This document shows, piece after piece, positions 19,106-27,734 of a DNA stretch of 50,086 nt. The translations under genes and the position numbers were made by a program. Source of the DNA: Spirochaetia bacterium (GTDB taxonomy: Bacteria > Spirochaetota > Spirochaetia > B11-G9); assembly GCA_027859095.1 (NCBI GenBank), contig JAQIBN010000278.1:1-50086 (forward strand), read 5' to 3'. Numbering within the stretch: position 1 is the stretch's first letter; each line of letters opens with the position of its first letter. The notes under the pieces were generated by a model, which had not been told where the DNA came from, did no database searches, and worked only from the letters and a program-made list of their open reading frames with translations.

Positions 19106-20533
19106 GTGGTTAAAAAGGGATTCCCTTCTGTTCATTTTTATGATCAGGATTTTGTGGATATATATGAAAAATCCTGGGTATGGATGGCTGACTCATGGCA
19201 GTCAGGAACTAAAGAAAATGGATTTACAGATAAATTTCTGAACTATCCAGAAAATAAAGTAATAAATCAATTTGAAGCATGCCTCTCAACATTTTTTCTT
19301 GTATACAGTAATAATATTTATCCAGCCCAAACCAGTTTGGATAATTTTTACAGTAAACAGGAAGAATCAGGCGCAATAAGAGCTAACTACTCTCTGGATG
19401 ATGGGAAACCTGTTTTTACAAACGAAAATCCAGAAGGATTAAATCCTCCATTGTTTGCCCTTGCTGAATATAATATTTATCATAAAATGGGAAATAAAAA
19501 GCGATTAAAAGAAATAATGCCAATTCTTGAAAATTACTACAACTGGCTGGAAGAAAATTTTAAAGCAGAAAATGGTTTATATGCAGTTCCTCTTGAAGCA
19601 ACAATGATGGGTAATTCTCCAAGAGAGGGAACTTATTACCCTCTTGATTTTAATATTCAACAGGCTATAAATGTTCTTTACATGTCTGCAATTGGTGATA
19701 TCCTTAATAATAAGGAAATAAGTTTTAGATACAAGCGATTATACTTTACCCTGAAAACCAGAATTACAAATCTAATGTGGAATGAAGCTGAGAATTTCTA
19801 TTTTGATCTTGATAAAGATGAAAATCAATTAACTGCAAAAACAATTGCAGCTTTTTGGGCACTTCTTGCAGAACTTCCAAATGAAGACAGGGCAATCGGT
19901 TTAATAAGCCATTTAAAAAATCCGGAAACTTTTGGTAGTGAAAACCCATTTCCTACACTATCCCTTGATCATCCTGATTTTCATGAAGATGGTATGGGGT
20001 TTAGAGGGTCTGTTTATTCTCCTTTTACATTTATGGTTGTAAAGGGTCTTGAAAAGTATGCCAGATATGAACTGGCCAGAGAATGTTCTATACGACATCT
20101 ATATTATATGCTTGATACCCTTCACCCGGAAGGTGAAGAAAAGGGGAATATTTATGAAGCATACCTTCCTCATAAGGAAGGACCGGCAGTTTGGCAGGCT
20201 AAAAATTCATTTCCAAAAACAATGTTTCTTACCTATACTGCTCTTGCTTCTATTACACTCATGATAGAAAATGTTCTGGGTTTATATATCAGTTTACCCA
20301 GAAAAACTGTTGACTGGATAATGCCAACTTTGGAAATTATGGGAATTGAAGATCTTTCTCTAAAAAGGAATATGATTACAATTTTAAGTAATAATAGCTC
20401 AAGAGGATGGGAAATCCGTCTTGAATCAGAAAAACTTTATTATTTTACAATTAATATACTTGATGAAGATAAAAAGAAAACTCTTCCTATTCCATCAGGT
20501 AAATGCTCAATGTTAATTGGAAAACTGGAATAA
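19106..20533 (+). CDS. Trehalase/GH63-like (alpha/alpha)6 glycoside hydrolase (GTG start)
   Basis: PEGLNPPLFALAEYNIYHKMGNKKRLKEIMPILENYYNWLEEN, YYPLDFNIQQAINVLYMSAIGD, MWNEAENFYFDLD, GMGFRGSVYSPFTFMVVKGLEKYA. Confidence 0.75.
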   Translation: MVKKGFPSVHFYDQDFVDIYEKSWVWMADSWQSGTKENGFTDKFLNYPENKVINQFEACLSTFFLVYSNNIYPAQTSLDNFYSKQEESGAIRANYSLDDGKPVFTNENPEGLNPPLFALAEYNIYHKMGNKKRLKEIMPILENYYNWLEENFKAENGLYAVPLEATMMGNSPREGTYYPLDFNIQQAINVLYMSAIGDILNNKEISFRYKRLYFTLKTRITNLMWNEAENFYFDLDKDENQLTAKTIAAFWALLAELPNEDRAIGLISHLKNPETFGSENPFPTLSLDHPDFHEDGMGFRGSVYSPFTFMVVKGLEKYARYELARECSIRHLYYMLDTLHPEGEEKGNIYEAYLPHKEGPAVWQAKNSFPKTMFLTYTALASITLMIENVLGLYISLPRKTVDWIMPTLEIMGIEDLSLKRNMITILSNNSSRGWEIRLESEKLYYFTINILDEDKKKTLPIPSGKCSMLIGKLE

Positions 20534-20538
20534 ATAAA

Positions 20539-21141
20539 CTATGACAATTTAGTTCTTCCATTAAGAGATCTTGAAAGTGTCAGTTTATCGGCATATTCAA
20601 GATCTCCACCAACAGGAAGACCCAAAGCCAATCTGGAAATAGTAATATCTGTATTTTTTAGAAGATTAACAAGATAAAGTGCGGTAGTATCGCCCTCTAT
20701 GGTGGGATTAGTCGCAATTATTACCTCTTTTACTTCAACTTCACTAAAATTGGGTGTAAGTCTGGCAAGAAGTTTCCTTATGAATAGATCTTCCGGACCG
20801 ACTCCATCTATAGGAGATATAACACCTCCAAGGACATGGTATGTCCCATTGAAAACACCAGTAGATTCTATAGTCTGAACATCCTTTGATTCTTCGACAA
20901 CACAAATATGCTCACTGTCTCTCCCTGAATCAGAACAAATATTACAAAGCTCCGATTCAGTATATGTCCCACAAACACCACAGGTCCTAATACTTGGTTT
21001 AAGTCTTTTAATTAAATCCGCAAGAGTATTTAAATAGTCAGTGTCAGCTTTTAATAAAAAATAAACTATTCTTCCTGCACTCTTTTTCCCAACCCCGGGA
21101 AGACGTGAAAAGCCATGAATAAGCTGATCAATAATCGTCAT
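20539..21141 (-). CDS. recR: Recombination protein RecR
   Basis: FSRLPGVGKKSAGRIVYFLL, CGVCGTYTESELCNIC, Toprim ICVVEESKDVQTIESTGVFNGTYHVLGG. Confidence 0.96.
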   Translation of the reverse strand: MTIIDQLIHGFSRLPGVGKKSAGRIVYFLLKADTDYLNTLADLIKRLKPSIRTCGVCGTYTESELCNICSDSGRDSEHICVVEESKDVQTIESTGVFNGTYHVLGGVISPIDGVGPEDLFIRKLLARLTPNFSEVEVKEVIIATNPTIEGDTTALYLVNLLKNTDITISRLALGLPVGGDLEYADKLTLSRSLNGRTKLS

Positions 21142-21440
21142 CCAGGAAAGCCGAGATTACCTGTAAGTGAAGACATTTCTGAAGCAAGTTTAACTTTTAT
21201 TTTTGTTCCGGCATCTGTAAATGCAGCAAGAACAAGGTCCTCTAGCATAGCAACATCATCAGGACTAACTATTTCCGGTGATATCTTCACACGAACAACT
21301 TCCATTGCTCCATTCATCTCTATACTAACCATATCTCCACCTGAAGTACCTATAGCGGAGACATCCTTCATTTTATCCTGAACTCCTGTCATTTGAGACT
21401 GAAGGCTCTGCAAATTTTTAAAAATATCCATTGGATCCAT
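21138..21440 (-). CDS. YbaB/EbfC family nucleoid-associated protein
   Basis: Size, position between dnaX and recR, LQSLQSQMTGVQDKMKDVSAIGTSGGDMVSIEMNGAMEVVRVKISPEIV. Confidence 0.93.
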   Translation of the reverse strand: MDPMDIFKNLQSLQSQMTGVQDKMKDVSAIGTSGGDMVSIEMNGAMEVVRVKISPEIVSPDDVAMLEDLVLAAFTDAGTKIKVKLASEMSSLTGNLGFPG

Positions 21441-22966
21441 TATTTACCTCCGTTTACAACTTCGCCACGAAATACTCGTTTAACAAGTTCTATATTTTCA
21501 TCTACTTCATTTGGACTTCCCCCTGAAGGGTTTACTATAGATACTTCAATATCAATATTCATATTTAAAATCTCTGATACTTTCTCTTTAATAGGAAGAA
21601 TATCTCCCTTTACAGCATTTCCAGAATAAGTAGAATCAAAAGTTAATTTAAGAGTTGAACCTATAAGTTTCCAGGATGTAGCCTTTTCCAGAGTTGAAGA
21701 GAGAGCAAGTTTATTTTTTCGTAATGAATGAATTATACTGGTAATAGTATCTGTCGATAAATTTTCAGATAGTTTTTCTTCTTTTTTTAATTCCCCTGTA
21801 TTTTGTTCTACAGAAAAAGACCCACTTTTTAAGTCTGATTTTATCCCCTCTATTTTTTTAAGAATTTCATTAGGAGAAATATAAGTGCTTAAAGAGGATA
21901 ACCTGCTGAAAACCAATTCCAGCTCAAATCGCTGATTAAGAGAAAATCTTATATCTTTATAAAGTTTAAAAAGTAATTCTATTGCCTGCTCTACCTGAGA
22001 AATTGAATAAGTTGATATAACTTTTTTAGAAAATATAGAGGGATTGGAACCTAACAAAGCTTCTTTCACTATATTATGCTTTAAAAAAAGTACACTTCTA
22101 AAATAACTTGTAAAATCTATAATAAGTTGATCAATAGAAACACCTCCCATTAGAGCCTCATCTGTAAGCTCTAATACTTTTTGAGTGTTTCCACCTGCCA
22201 TCTCTTCTGCAATTTCATTTACGCTATCTATTCCAGCAATGCCAAGTTTTGTCCTGATTTTTTCCATTGTAATTTTTTCACCGGAAAAAGAAACAACCTG
22301 ATCAAACAAGGTATACGCATCTCTAAGAGAGCCTGTAGATTCTTTAGCAATCCAAAACAGTGCATCCTCTTCTGCAGGTAAATCCAGTTCCTCTGAAGTT
22401 TTTATTAGAATTTCTTTTATTTTTTCTACACTAATCAGACGAAAATTAAATTGTTGACATCGGGATCTAATTGTAGCTGGTACTTTTTGTATTTCAGTAG
22501 TTGCAAATATAAAAACAATATACGGTGGAGGCTCTTCTATGGTTTTTAATAGTGCATTGAAAGCACTATTACTAAGCATATGAACTTCATCGATTATATA
22601 TACCTTATATTTACTGCTATTTGGCGCAAACAAAACCTCTTCTTTAATAGTTCTTATATCATTTACCGAAGTATTACTTGCACCATCAATTTCAATAACA
22701 TCAAGAGAGTTTCCCCTGGATATACTTACACAGTTTGAGCAAACCCCGCATGGAGTATCAGATTGTCCTTCTTCACAGTTAAGAGATTTAGCAAGGATTC
22801 TGGCAGCAGATGTTTTACCAACTCCCCGTGGCCCTGAAAACAGGTAAGCATGGGCAATTCTTTCGGTACTTAGTGCATTGTTAATTGTAGAAACTACAAA
22901 ATCCTGTCCTTCAAGTTCGGAGAATGTTGCCGGACGTTTCCTGGTGGCGGTTACTTCATATGCCAT
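21440..22966 (-). CDS. dnaX: DNA polymerase III subunit gamma/tau
   Basis: RPATFSELEGQDFVVSTINNAL, HAYLFSGPRGVGKTSAARILAKSLNC, IDEVHMLSNSAFNALLKTIEEPP; start MAYEV with aaagga SD (listed ORF to 22990). Confidence 0.96.
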   Translation of the reverse strand: MAYEVTATRKRPATFSELEGQDFVVSTINNALSTERIAHAYLFSGPRGVGKTSAARILAKSLNCEEGQSDTPCGVCSNCVSISRGNSLDVIEIDGASNTSVNDIRTIKEEVLFAPNSSKYKVYIIDEVHMLSNSAFNALLKTIEEPPPYIVFIFATTEIQKVPATIRSRCQQFNFRLISVEKIKEILIKTSEELDLPAEEDALFWIAKESTGSLRDAYTLFDQVVSFSGEKITMEKIRTKLGIAGIDSVNEIAEEMAGGNTQKVLELTDEALMGGVSIDQLIIDFTSYFRSVLFLKHNIVKEALLGSNPSIFSKKVISTYSISQVEQAIELLFKLYKDIRFSLNQRFELELVFSRLSSLSTYISPNEILKKIEGIKSDLKSGSFSVEQNTGELKKEEKLSENLSTDTITSIIHSLRKNKLALSSTLEKATSWKLIGSTLKLTFDSTYSGNAVKGDILPIKEKVSEILNMNIDIEVSIVNPSGGSPNEVDENIELVKRVFRGEVVNGGK

Positions 22967-23023
22967 ATACACTTTCCTTTTGTTGGCCAAATGTTTTATT
23001 AACTATGAGTATAAAAGAAAAAC

Positions 23024-23147
23024 CCCTTTAGCTCCAGCCAAGTTTACTGCGACTCATCAATTAATCACTTACCGCTGCTACCTTCCAGTCCTGACGGAAT
23101 TGGGCGACAATCAATAGCGTAGAACCCAACTTTCAACACTAAAGGGG
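23024..23147 (-). ncRNA. ffs: Bacterial small SRP RNA (4.5S-type)
   Basis: Minus strand: CCCCUUUAG...GUCAGGACUGGAAGGUAGCAGCGGUAAGU...CUAAAGGGG; conserved SRP apical core and complementary termini, adjacent to dnaX. Confidence 0.88.
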
Positions 23148-23152
23148 AATAA

Positions 23153-23240
23153 CGGAGAAGGGGGGATTCGAACCCCCGGAACCCGGTTAGGGTTCATACG
23201 CTTTCCAAGCGTACTCCTTCGGCCTCTCGGACACCTCTCC
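23153..23240 (-). tRNA. tRNA-Ser(GGA)
   Basis: GGAGAGGTGTCCGAGAGGCCGAAGGAGTACGCTTGGAAAGCGTATG...GGGTTCGAATCCCCCCTTCTCCG; long variable arm. Confidence 0.95.
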
Positions 23241-23296
23241 TATTTTTACAAAACATTGCTAAATACAAAGGACTGTAAGTACTCGATATCCTCTCC

Positions 23297-23384
23297 CGGA
23301 GAGAGAGGGATTCGAACCCTCGGAGCTGACAAGCAGCTCAACGGCTTTCGAGGCCGCCCGATTCAACCACTCTCGCATCTCTCC
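23297..23384 (-). tRNA. tRNA-Ser(CGA)
   Basis: GGAGAGATGCGAGAGTGGTTGAATCGGGCGGCCTCGAAAGCCG...GGGTTCGAATCCCTCTCTCTCCG. Confidence 0.95.
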
Positions 23385-23400
23385 ATTAGGAAAAACCCTT

Positions 23401-23474
23401 TGTACCCAAGAGGATTCGAACCTCCGACCTTTAGGTCCGCAACCTAATACTCTATCCAACTGAGCTATAGGTAC
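23401..23474 (-). tRNA. tRNA-Arg(GCG)
   Basis: GTACCTATAGCTCAGTTGGATAGAGTATTAGGTTGCGGACCTAAAGGTCGGAGGTTCGAATCCTCTTGGGTACA; loop TTGCGGA gives anticodon GCG. Confidence 0.9.
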
Positions 23475-23483
23475 AAAAAAAAA

Positions 23484-23570
23484 CGGAGAGGGAGGGATTC
23501 GAACCCTCGGTACCGTCACCAGTACAACTCCTTAGCAGGGAGCCCGATTCAACCGCTCTCGCACCTCTCC
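23484..23570 (-). tRNA. tRNA-Ser(GCT)
   Basis: GGAGAGGTGCGAGAGCGGTTGAATCGGGCTCCCTGCTAAGGAG...GGGTTCGAATCCCTCCCTCTCCG. Confidence 0.95.
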
Positions 23571-23624
23571 AAAATAAACATACCTAAAACTAAAATCAGT
23601 ACTAAGAATAAAGCACTGATTTCT

Positions 23625-23709
23625 CGGAGAAGGTGGGATTCGAACCCACGGAACCTTGCGGTTCAATAGTTTTCAAGACTACCTCCTTCGGCCACTCGGA
23701 CACCTCTCC
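23625..23709 (-). tRNA. tRNA-Ser(TGA)
   Basis: GGAGAGGTGTCCGAGTGGCCGAAGGAGGTAGTCTTGAAAACTATTG...GGGTTCGAATCCCACCTTCTCCG. Confidence 0.95.
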
Positions 23710-23776
23710 AAAAGATAGAAATTACATTTCTATCGGTGTTCAAATATATATAAATAGCTAGTCGTTTGTCAACACA

Positions 23777-23830
23777 GTAGGGGGTAGCCACGCAGGGTTT
23801 ACACAGCAAATCCTGCGTGACTACCCCTAC
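23777..23830. repeat. Long imperfect inverted repeat between tRNA cluster and nfo
   Basis: gtagggggtagccacgcagg...cctgcgtgactacccctac with a ~15-nt loop. Confidence 0.8.
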
Positions 23831-23839
23831 AGAACCATT

Positions 23840-24685
23840 CTATTCCTTAGAAAAAGAATACAGTAATTGTATTTCCTCTTCCCATAAATCAGAATTTGGA
23901 GTTTCGAGAATTAAAGGCATATTATCTGTTCTGGAATCTTCAATGACAAACCTGAAGGCTTCAGCCCCGATATTCCCTACTCCAATACTGTCATGCCTGT
24001 CTACTCTGCTTTCAAAATCACTTTTTGCATCATTCAGATGAAAACCCTGTAAGTATTTCATACCAACTATACTGTCAAACTGATCCATAGTCTTGTTGTA
24101 TGTTTCCTCTGTACGGAGATCATACCCTGCTGCAAAAATATGACATGTATCAATACAAACACCAATTCTGGATTTATCTTTGATGTTTTCAATTATATCT
24201 GCTAAATGCTCAAACTTATAACCAACATTGTTACCCTGACCCGCTGTAGTTTCTATAACAAATACAACTGATTCAGTTTCTGCTATTGCAGTATTAATTC
24301 CATCTGCAATTAAATTTAGACATTCGAAGGGCTTAATTTTCCCAAGATGGCTCCCTGGATGAAAGTTTAGAAGCCTAAGACCCAGCTCCTCTACTCTCTT
24401 TGCCTCCACAATAAAAGAATCCAGGGACTTTGCCCTTTTTTCATCATCAGGGTTTCCCAGATTAATTAAATAAGAGTCGTGGGGCAGCACCATCTTGGGA
24501 GATATTCCTACTTTTTCTAAATTTAGTCGAAATCCCTCAATAGATTTTTCTGTAAGAGGAGGAGAATCCCAGCGTTTTTGATTCTTTGTAAATAATGCAA
24601 AAGCTTTTGCGCCAATGGTTTCTGCATTAAGGGGAGCATTCTCCACACCCCCGGCAGCACTTACATGAGCACCTATATATTTCAT
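23840..24685 (-). CDS. nfo: Deoxyribonuclease IV / endonuclease IV
   Basis: [82 protein letters not shown]. Confidence 0.96.
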   Translation of the reverse strand: MKYIGAHVSAAGGVENAPLNAETIGAKAFALFTKNQKRWDSPPLTEKSIEGFRLNLEKVGISPKMVLPHDSYLINLGNPDDEKRAKSLDSFIVEAKRVEELGLRLLNFHPGSHLGKIKPFECLNLIADGINTAIAETESVVFVIETTAGQGNNVGYKFEHLADIIENIKDKSRIGVCIDTCHIFAAGYDLRTEETYNKTMDQFDSIVGMKYLQGFHLNDAKSDFESRVDRHDSIGVGNIGAEAFRFVIEDSRTDNMPLILETPNSDLWEEEIQLLYSFSKE

Positions 24686-24691
24686 TTATTT

Positions 24692-25609
24692 TTATCTTTG
24701 GGCATTTTTTCTATTAACCAAAACAACACCAGCCATTATAACCAGTCCTCCTGCTATCTGTAGAATAGTAAGAGATTCATTCAAAAATAAATAACTTACA
24801 AAAATACCAAATACAGGCGGAAGATTTGCATATATAGAAGTTTTTGTGGAACCTATCTGTTTAATTCCTCTGTACCATAAAATGTTAGCAATACAGGTTC
24901 CAAAAATTCCTGTGAATATTATTCCTATCCATGCAATAGCAGAAAAGGAATGAAAAGGTACATGTAAAACATCCTTTGCTGATATAAATAAGAAAGGAAT
25001 AAAAGAAAATAATATTACAAGAAACATTACTTGATAAAGAGAATATCTACTAATTAAATCCTTTGCTTTTACTGTATAGAGAGCAAATCCTATTTCAGCT
25101 ATAATTAGAAGGAGAACGCCTCTTACATAGGTACCTTCCAGAGATAATCCTCCTTTTGTTCCAAGGATTATTACAGCAATACCAACAATAGAAAGGGAAA
25201 TTCCAAATAATGTGCGAATTGTTATCTTTTCAGATTTACTTATTAAATTAATTAGCAAAACATTTATTGGCAAGGTAGCCATTATTAGTGCAGAAATACT
25301 TGCAGAAGTATATTTAACTCCTATAGGGAAACATATCTGAAAAACAAAAAATCCAAACAACCCTATAATAGTAAAAAGTATCCAGTCCTTTTTCTCCACA
25401 CGCTTCCATGATCTTGAAATTATAAGAAGTAAACCGGATAATATCAGTGCTGTAAATAATCTCATTGTACTAAAGGGGAATGCATCTATTTCCAGTAAGC
25501 TTACCTTCATAAAAGCAGGTGTTACTCCCCAAAAGATTACAGCTAGCACAAGTAGCAAATGAGTCTTTAGATGACTGCTGATTCTGTTCAAAAATTTAAA
25601 TCTCTTCAA
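24692..25609 (-). CDS. EamA/DMT family transporter
   Basis: Ten hydrophobic segments, two EamA-like halves (ILRLFTALILSG-type, SIYANLPPVFGIFVSYLFLNESLTILQIAGGLVIMAGVVLVNRK). Confidence 0.9.
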   Translation of the reverse strand: MKRFKFLNRISSHLKTHLLLVLAVIFWGVTPAFMKVSLLEIDAFPFSTMRLFTALILSGLLLIISRSWKRVEKKDWILFTIIGLFGFFVFQICFPIGVKYTSASISALIMATLPINVLLINLISKSEKITIRTLFGISLSIVGIAVIILGTKGGLSLEGTYVRGVLLLIIAEIGFALYTVKAKDLISRYSLYQVMFLVILFSFIPFLFISAKDVLHVPFHSFSAIAWIGIIFTGIFGTCIANILWYRGIKQIGSTKTSIYANLPPVFGIFVSYLFLNESLTILQIAGGLVIMAGVVLVNRKNAQR

Positions 25610-26504
25610 TTTCCTGGCTAATCATTTTATCACCATCAAATATAAAATGACCTTTTACATACTTACCCCTAATGGCAAGAGGCAGCCAAAGCTTATCATC
25701 TTCCCACATTTTATCATAAGGTATATTATCTGCTGCCTGCCAGAAAGGATCAGCCTCATCTGTTTCTATCATTTCTCCTGTATAGTCATCAGAAAAGTAC
25801 ACAATACCTTTAAGTGAATATCCATCCTTAAAAATAAATGATAATTGACCAACTTCTTTGAGATGTAAAGGTGTAAGCCCCGTTTCTTCCTGAGTCTCTC
25901 TTACCGCAGCATCTACAGGCATTTCAGCAAGTTCAATTCGACCACCTGGAGCATTAACTTTACCAGCACCAAGTCCTGTTTTTTTATTTATTAATAAAAC
26001 CTTATCATCTTTAAAAATGTAGCAAATTACAGCCGTTTCTTTCGGCTCCCATGCATCCCACTCAACTTCTTCCACTGTATCAGGATTTTCTGGAAAAGCT
26101 GTAACTTCAGCTTCTTTAACCTCTTTTTCTGCAGCTGCCTTTACCTCTTCCCCTGTCTCAGGCTGACAACTATCACATAAATTATTATCCCAATAGACAG
26201 TTTTATTAAAACTCATCTTTCCATTACAGCTTTCACACTTCATTTTAAATACAAAGATCTTAGCCCTAAGTAGATAAAGAAGTGCAAGAGCAAAAACAAA
26301 AGAGGGGAAAAGAAATATATCAGATAGTTCGAAGTGCTGAATCAGAACAAGTTCTACTTGTAAAAAAAGAAGAATCCCGGCCACCCATAATGTAGCAAGA
26401 CGTTTACGGTTACCATGTTTAACATGTTTTCTTTGGGTGAGATTAGCTATAAGAACAGCCATCATTAAGTAATATAAGGGTTGGGAAAGTTTTAATGCAA
26501 TCAT
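25596..26504 (-). CDS. Membrane-anchored Nudix hydrolase with Cys4 zinc-ribbon-like linker
   Basis: Nudix box GGRIELAEMPVDAAVRETQEETGL; N-terminal TM helices; CESC...CDSC. Start at MIALK (26504) is likely; listed ORF to 26540. Confidence 0.85.
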   Translation of the reverse strand: MIALKLSQPLYYLMMAVLIANLTQRKHVKHGNRKRLATLWVAGILLFLQVELVLIQHFELSDIFLFPSFVFALALLYLLRAKIFVFKMKCESCNGKMSFNKTVYWDNNLCDSCQPETGEEVKAAAEKEVKEAEVTAFPENPDTVEEVEWDAWEPKETAVICYIFKDDKVLLINKKTGLGAGKVNAPGGRIELAEMPVDAAVRETQEETGLTPLHLKEVGQLSFIFKDGYSLKGIVYFSDDYTGEMIETDEADPFWQAADNIPYDKMWEDDKLWLPLAIRGKYVKGHFIFDGDKMISQEIEEI

Positions 26505-26583
26505 GGACATGACACTACATTTTAGTAAACTCAAAGTCAAGGTTTTTCTAGTACAAACCAGAACAATAGGTTATCATAGGTTT

Positions 26584-27726
26584 ATGCAAGAAGTTCAAAA
26601 CAGTACAGATACAAACGATTTCCTAAAAAGCCTTGGTTTTCCAAGTGTCAGAATTCATCATTCTTTTAATCACTTCGATTTTACCAGAGATTCCAGGCGA
26701 ATTCTTGTAATTGGACCAATGGGTTCGGGAAAAACAGAATATTCATCCAGAGTATGGCGAGATTCACTTGTAGCCCTTAAGAAAAGTAAGAAAATTGCAG
26801 ATTTAACATCAACCAGAGACTCAGACAGACGAAAAGTTTTTTTTATACGCTCAATGCTAGATAAAAACCGGTTTCCTGATTATCCGGATGATGCCCTTGC
26901 ATATAGAGGGGGGTATGAACGCTGTGGAAATAATATTGCCCATATAAGTGATTCCTTTGAACTGGAAAAAGTTCTAAATGATAATAAAGATATTGGTACA
27001 TGGATAATTGATGAGGCATCTTTTTATGAGGAAAGACTGGTTTATGTAGTTAGAAATGCAAGTACAGAAAAGGGATTAAATTTTGTATTTCCTACATTAA
27101 TTTTAAATTTTCGCAAAGATATTTTTAATTCCACTGCAAGGCTTATGCTGGAAACTGCCACAGACGTATTCCCTCTTACAGCTTATTGTGAACATAAAGA
27201 TTGTATAGAAGATTCATTTTATACCTATAGATACTATCAGATTGATGAAGAAGAATGTCCTTCCCTATATTTCGATCCACTAATTGTTATTGGCGGTGAT
27301 AGAGAAAAACTAGGTTCTCTTGAACCTAATTACTGTACCAGGTGTGATATTCACCACTATTTACCTGGAAAAGAATATACATTTTTCACATTGAAACCTC
27401 TTGGAGAATCAGCAGCTTCTGGAAATATACAACCCCTTAGAAAAGAACTTTATTCCCTAAAAAATAAAATTGAAGATTCTGAACTTTATAGACACCTTCA
27501 TGAACGTTATGACAATAATCTAGATAAAAAAATAAATCTAAATTCATTAAAGGTTGATTTTATATCTGAAAAAGCCCTTATCTATCTTTTTGCGGAACAA
27601 AATCTTATAACAGAAGACCTTCTCTTAAAACTTGTTGAGGAACTTGGTCTTGACCGGCGTTATATGGAAAAAACTCTCTCAGATAACCGTCGACGAATAA
27701 ATCTGGATCAGAGACTACTGTTGTAG
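26584..27726 (+). CDS. Divergent thymidine-kinase-like P-loop protein with extended C-terminus
   Basis: VIGPMGSGKTEYSSRVWRDS, GTWIIDEASFYEERLVYVVRN, ADV-like TATDVFPLTAYCEHKDC, YRYYQIDEEE...CTRCDIHH. Start may be 26503 or 26584. Confidence 0.65.
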   Translation: MQEVQNSTDTNDFLKSLGFPSVRIHHSFNHFDFTRDSRRILVIGPMGSGKTEYSSRVWRDSLVALKKSKKIADLTSTRDSDRRKVFFIRSMLDKNRFPDYPDDALAYRGGYERCGNNIAHISDSFELEKVLNDNKDIGTWIIDEASFYEERLVYVVRNASTEKGLNFVFPTLILNFRKDIFNSTARLMLETATDVFPLTAYCEHKDCIEDSFYTYRYYQIDEEECPSLYFDPLIVIGGDREKLGSLEPNYCTRCDIHHYLPGKEYTFFTLKPLGESAASGNIQPLRKELYSLKNKIEDSELYRHLHERYDNNLDKKINLNSLKVDFISEKALIYLFAEQNLITEDLLLKLVEELGLDRRYMEKTLSDNRRRINLDQRLLL

Positions 27727-27734
27727 GAATTATT

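Noticed and set aside
23256-23519. ORFs on both strands over the tRNA cluster (for example MTVPRVRIPPSPFFFVPIAQLDRVLGCGPKGRRFESSWVQR...)
   Set aside because: Typical artefact of translating tRNA genes; the tRNA structures explain the sequence.
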